Below, in pieces: positions 22,216 through 24,651 of a DNA stretch of 24,651 bases. This stretch comes from Flavobacterium sp. (lineage in GTDB: Bacteria > Bacteroidota > Bacteroidia > Flavobacteriales > Flavobacteriaceae). Every line of letters begins with the position of its first letter. The stretch's first letter is position 1. The DNA lies in the NCBI GenBank assembly GCA_030152225.1, contig JASLHL010000073.1:1-24651 (forward strand), given 5' to 3'. Under the pieces are notes generated by a model, which made no database searches, had not been told where the DNA came from, and saw nothing but the letters and a program-made list of their open reading frames with translations. The position numbers and the translations under genes are program-made.

Positions 22216-23413
22216 AGTGTTGAATTATTTTGTTGACAATATCCTGAGCCACTTCCTCTTTTGATTTGAGATCCATGGGTTCTACCGTAAATGCAGCATC
22301 GATAAAGGTAACCTTATTCGTTGGTTTTCCAAAACCTGCACCTGTGTCATTTAGCGAATTTAATACAATTAAATCTAGCTTTTTCTTGGTGATTTTTTGC
22401 TTGGCATGTTCCACTTCATTTTCCGTTTCTAAGGCAAAACCAACTAGGTATTGGTGTTTTTTTATCGCCCCCAAAGAAGCGAGAATGTCAGGGTTTTTAT
22501 CCATGGTAATGGTAAATTCCTCTGCATTTTTTTTAATTTTTTGGGTGGCAATCTCTTTGGGACGGTAATCTGCTACTGCTGCTGCTGCAACCACTACATC
22601 GACTTGATCGAAATAGCGGTGACAAGCCTCGTACATATCGAGGGCAGAAAGCACGTGAACGACCTCCACATGAGCATCCTCAATTTTTTGATTCGTTGGA
22701 CCACTAACTAAAACCACTTCTCCACCCTGTTTAGCGACTTCTTTGGCGATATCATACCCCATTTTTCCAGAGGAGTGATTTCCAATAAAACGCACAGGAT
22801 CGATAGGTTCGTATGTAGGTCCAGCCGTAATCAGTACTTTTTTACCTTGAAGGGGTAAATCTTGTGTGAAAGAAGCTTCTAACGTCGACACAATGGTCTC
22901 TGGTTCAGCCATTCGTCCTCTTCCAATCAATCCACTAGCTAATTCTCCTTCTTCTGCGGGAATGATCACGTGATTATAGGACATTAGGGTGGTAAGATTT
23001 TTTGCTGTAGAGGGATGAACATACATATCTAAGTCCATAGCAGGCGCTATATAAACAGGACATTTCGCAGACATATACACAGCTAAAAGTAGGTTGTCAC
23101 ATAGTCCATTTGCCATCTTGGCTAATACATTAGCCGTGGCAGGTGCAACGAGCATTAGATCGGCCCATAGCGCTAATTCTACGTGATTATTCCATGTTCC
23201 TCCTTCTTCTGCATGAAAGAACTCCGTATAAACGGGTCTTTTCGCTAATGTAGAAAGGGTATAAGGAGTGACAAATTGATGAGAAGCAGGCGTCATGATC
23301 ACTTGAACCTCGGCACCTGCTTTAATTAGTAAACGTACTAAACCTGCCGTTTTATAAGCGGCAATTCCACCAGTTATTCCTAGTAATATTTTTTTTCCGC
23401 TTAACACTGACAT
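22208..23413 (-). CDS. coaBC: Bifunctional phosphopantothenoylcysteine decarboxylase / phosphopantothenate-cysteine ligase
   Basis: The product is 401 residues from the ATG at 23413, the usual length; a 21-residue extension to 23476 would overlap rpoZ and is not family-like. CoaB joins 4'-phosphopantothenate to cysteine and CoaC decarboxylates the product, two steps of CoA synthesis. The flavoprotein CoaC half (1-185) has GGIAAYK (15-21) and the active-site His77 (NHVELA). The CoaB half (about 190-401) has ITAGPTYEPIDPVRFIGNHS, Asn212, AAAVADYRP (277-285) and the lysine motif KIKK (292-295). Two CoaC residues differ from the E. coli-type motifs: PAMDLDMY has Asp127 where PxMNxxMW has Asn, and LASG has Ser160 where Cys is expected. 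I believe this variant is common in Bacteroidota, but I cannot check it here. In operon after rpoZ (13-nt gap). Confidence 0.95.
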   Translation of the reverse strand: MSVLSGKKILLGITGGIAAYKTAGLVRLLIKAGAEVQVIMTPASHQFVTPYTLSTLAKRPVYTEFFHAEEGGTWNNHVELALWADLMLVAPATANVLAKMANGLCDNLLLAVYMSAKCPVYIAPAMDLDMYVHPSTAKNLTTLMSYNHVIIPAEEGELASGLIGRGRMAEPETIVSTLEASFTQDLPLQGKKVLITAGPTYEPIDPVRFIGNHSSGKMGYDIAKEVAKQGGEVVLVSGPTNQKIEDAHVEVVHVLSALDMYEACHRYFDQVDVVVAAAAVADYRPKEIATQKIKKNAEEFTITMDKNPDILASLGAIKKHQYLVGFALETENEVEHAKQKITKKKLDLIVLNSLNDTGAGFGKPTNKVTFIDAAFTVEPMDLKSKEEVAQDIVNKIIQHYE

Positions 23414-23426
23414 ATGATAGTATATG

Positions 23427-23744
23427 TTATTTGTTAACTTCTTTGTATGAAATTTTTCCTTCCAACCATTCTTCAACTGCTAATGCTTGTGCTTTAGGCA
23501 GTTTTTCGTAGAACTTTGATACTTCAATTTGTTCTTTGTTTTCAAAAACTTCATCTAAGCTATCATTATTCGTAGCGAACTCCTCTAGCTTATCGATCAA
23601 TTCGTTTTTGATTTCAACGTTGATTTGACTAGCTCTTTTTGCAATAATAGTAATAGCTTCATAGATATTACCAGTTGGCTCTTCAATTTTACTTTTGTTG
23701 TAAGTAATTGTGTTTACTGGAGCAGTTGTTTTCTTTAAATCCAT
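23427..23744 (-). CDS. rpoZ: RNA polymerase omega subunit (Bacteroidota type)
   Basis: The product is 105 residues. It opens MDLKKTTAPVNTITYNKSKI and contains EPTGNIYEAITIIAKRASQI, the omega/Rpb6-like core that clamps the beta-prime subunit during RNA polymerase assembly. The C-terminal half (EVSKFYEKLPKAQALAVEEWLEGKI) is the extension seen in the Bacteroidota omega. It lies 12 nt after bamD and 13 nt before coaBC, the order common in Flavobacteriia, and the rpoZ-coaBC linkage is also seen more widely in bacteria. Start from the only suitable ATG, supported by length. Confidence 0.93.
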   Translation of the reverse strand: MDLKKTTAPVNTITYNKSKIEEPTGNIYEAITIIAKRASQINVEIKNELIDKLEEFATNNDSLDEVFENKEQIEVSKFYEKLPKAQALAVEEWLEGKISYKEVNK

Positions 23745-23756
23745 TTTACGCTTCGA

Positions 23757-24563
23757 TTATTTTGAAATTTTTTGTAATTCTGTGTTTATATCTTCAAGCA
23801 TGTCATCTGCTTTCTCTTTGTATTTAGTTTCGTCGTTAAATCGCAACAAGGCGTCGTACATACCTTTCGCATTATTTAATCGCTCTTCTAATCTACTGTA
23901 TACGCTGTTCATTGCTAATTTATAGGCCGAATCCAATTTGTAAAACAACGCTTCTTCCTTATATTCTGTTCCAGGATAGTCGTAGATAAAATTATCCAAT
24001 GCCACAATTGCAGCCCCATAGTTTCGCGTATACGGTCCGATGGTATTCAACTGTTTTGCATTTTCAAATGCCTTTTTCTCCAACTTTTTATTCATCTGAC
24101 TCATGATTGAATTGGCTTCAAAAATAAAATCAGAACCTGGATATTGGTCAATAAACTTTTGTAACTTATTGATTGTTGTATTAGTAATCGTTTGATCCAA
24201 AGAATAAACAGGAGATAATTCTACCCCACATTTAATTTCTTTTAGCAAAGCTTCCTCTCTTTTCTCACTTCTAGGATACGTAGCAGCGAATAGCTTAAAT
24301 CGCTCTGCAGCTGTCATGTATTCTTTCGTCAAATAAGTTGCCTCTGCAAAGTTGAAATACAAATCCTCATAGTCTGGTCGACCTCTAAACGAAGTCTCTA
24401 CTTGTTCATATAATCGGATAGCTTTTCTATACTTTTGTTGTTCATAATATTGATTTGCAACTTTAGATTTAAATTCCAAATCTTCTGATTTCATAGCTTT
24501 TTGCAAAGGAGAACACCCTACAAAAGTTAACGCTAAAAGAGATAATCCGACGTATTTTTTCAT
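23757..24563 (-). CDS. bamD: Outer-membrane assembly lipoprotein BamD
   Basis: The product is 268 residues. The lipoprotein signal peptide ends at lipobox FVGC (Cys17). The mature protein is made of tetratricopeptide-type helical repeats, for example NQYYEQQKYRKAIRLYEQV, the YFNFAEATYLTKEYMTAAERF unit split over the second repeat, and FIDQYPGSDFIFEA. These are typical of BamD (YfiO), an essential part of the BAM complex that inserts beta-barrel proteins. The sequence after Cys17 (SPLQKAMK) is not acidic, so it should stay facing the periplasm, as expected. First gene of the operon, with a clear promoter at the right edge of the window. Confidence 0.95.
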   Translation of the reverse strand: MKKYVGLSLLALTFVGCSPLQKAMKSEDLEFKSKVANQYYEQQKYRKAIRLYEQVETSFRGRPDYEDLYFNFAEATYLTKEYMTAAERFKLFAATYPRSEKREEALLKEIKCGVELSPVYSLDQTITNTTINKLQKFIDQYPGSDFIFEANSIMSQMNKKLEKKAFENAKQLNTIGPYTRNYGAAIVALDNFIYDYPGTEYKEEALFYKLDSAYKLAMNSVYSRLEERLNNAKGMYDALLRFNDETKYKEKADDMLEDINTELQKISK

Positions 24564-24621
24564 TTCGTTTATTCGGTATTAAACAATCACTGCTTGAGTT
24601 ATTGCACTTCAAAAGCAACTG

Positions 24622-24651
24622 CAAATTTAGTTATATAATTGCATTATACAA
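24622..24651 (-). promoter_or_regulatory. Promoter of the bamD-rpoZ-coaBC-porD-recN operon
   Basis: The minus strand has TTG (24651 to 24649), exactly 19 nt, then TAAATTTG (24629 to 24622), a perfect match to the Bacteroidota consensus. The start point would be near 24615, leaving a leader of about 50 nt before the bamD ATG. The TTG touches the window edge. Confidence 0.8.

Noticed and set aside
23414..23476. N-terminal extension of CoaBC
   Set aside because: It would overlap the end of rpoZ; the family starts at the ATG at 23413.
1..24651. Anti-phage defence or toxin-antitoxin system
   Set aside because: I looked for nucleases, helicases, reverse transcriptases, small paired toxin genes and CRISPR repeats on both strands and saw none; any such cargo would lie left of the integrase.

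Overview
The window looks like core chromosome from a low-GC member of the Flavobacteriaceae (Bacteroidota). The genus is not determined; Myroides or Flavobacterium would fit. Support comes from the gene content (Rho with a long Q/N-rich insert, DUF4293, DUF4835/PorD, DUF4249, an M64 peptidase, CSSDD lipoproteins), from the gene order bamD-rpoZ-coaBC-DUF4835-recN, and from promoters of the Bacteroidota type (TTG, about 19 bp, then TAnnTTTG) instead of sigma-70 boxes. No defence system, CRISPR array or IS element was found.

Layout. 1-860: the N-terminal piece of a Bacteroidota tyrosine recombinase runs off the left edge. It is followed by an AT-rich repeat-bearing gap and a tRNA-Arg(ACG), so the left edge may be the end of an integrative element. 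861-3280: two probable surface lipoproteins (convergent, the second broken by an 8-T run), a small exported protein, a structured intergenic RNA or terminator, and a small membrane protein. 3415-5886: rho, divergent from a DUF4293 membrane protein. 5930-7752: an exported M64 peptidase followed by a YfcE-like phosphodiesterase, probably one transcript. 7753-8170: a gene-free stretch with two phased 7-bp repeat arrays and the truA promoter. 8171-10659: truA (TTG start) overlapping an ABC exporter. 10905-14403: a DASS-family transporter, lpdA with a perfect dyad over its promoter, and a 66-residue membrane protein. 14484-19544: a LytS/LytTR two-component pair divergent from a TonB-dependent receptor and its DUF4249 lipoprotein. 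19633-24563: the bamD-rpoZ-coaBC-porD-recN operon on the minus strand, with a textbook promoter at the right edge.

Functional picture. Most genes are housekeeping: transcription (rho, rpoZ), tRNA modification (truA), CoA synthesis (coaBC), the 2-oxo acid dehydrogenase E3 subunit (lpdA), repair (recN) and outer-membrane biogenesis (bamD). The most system-like part is 14484-19544, a candidate self-contained sense-and-import locus. The most unusual non-coding features are the heptamer-phased intergenic repeats found at several places, the lpdA dyad, the structured RNA at 2810-2902, and the homopolymer frameshift in the lipoprotein at 1776-2181.
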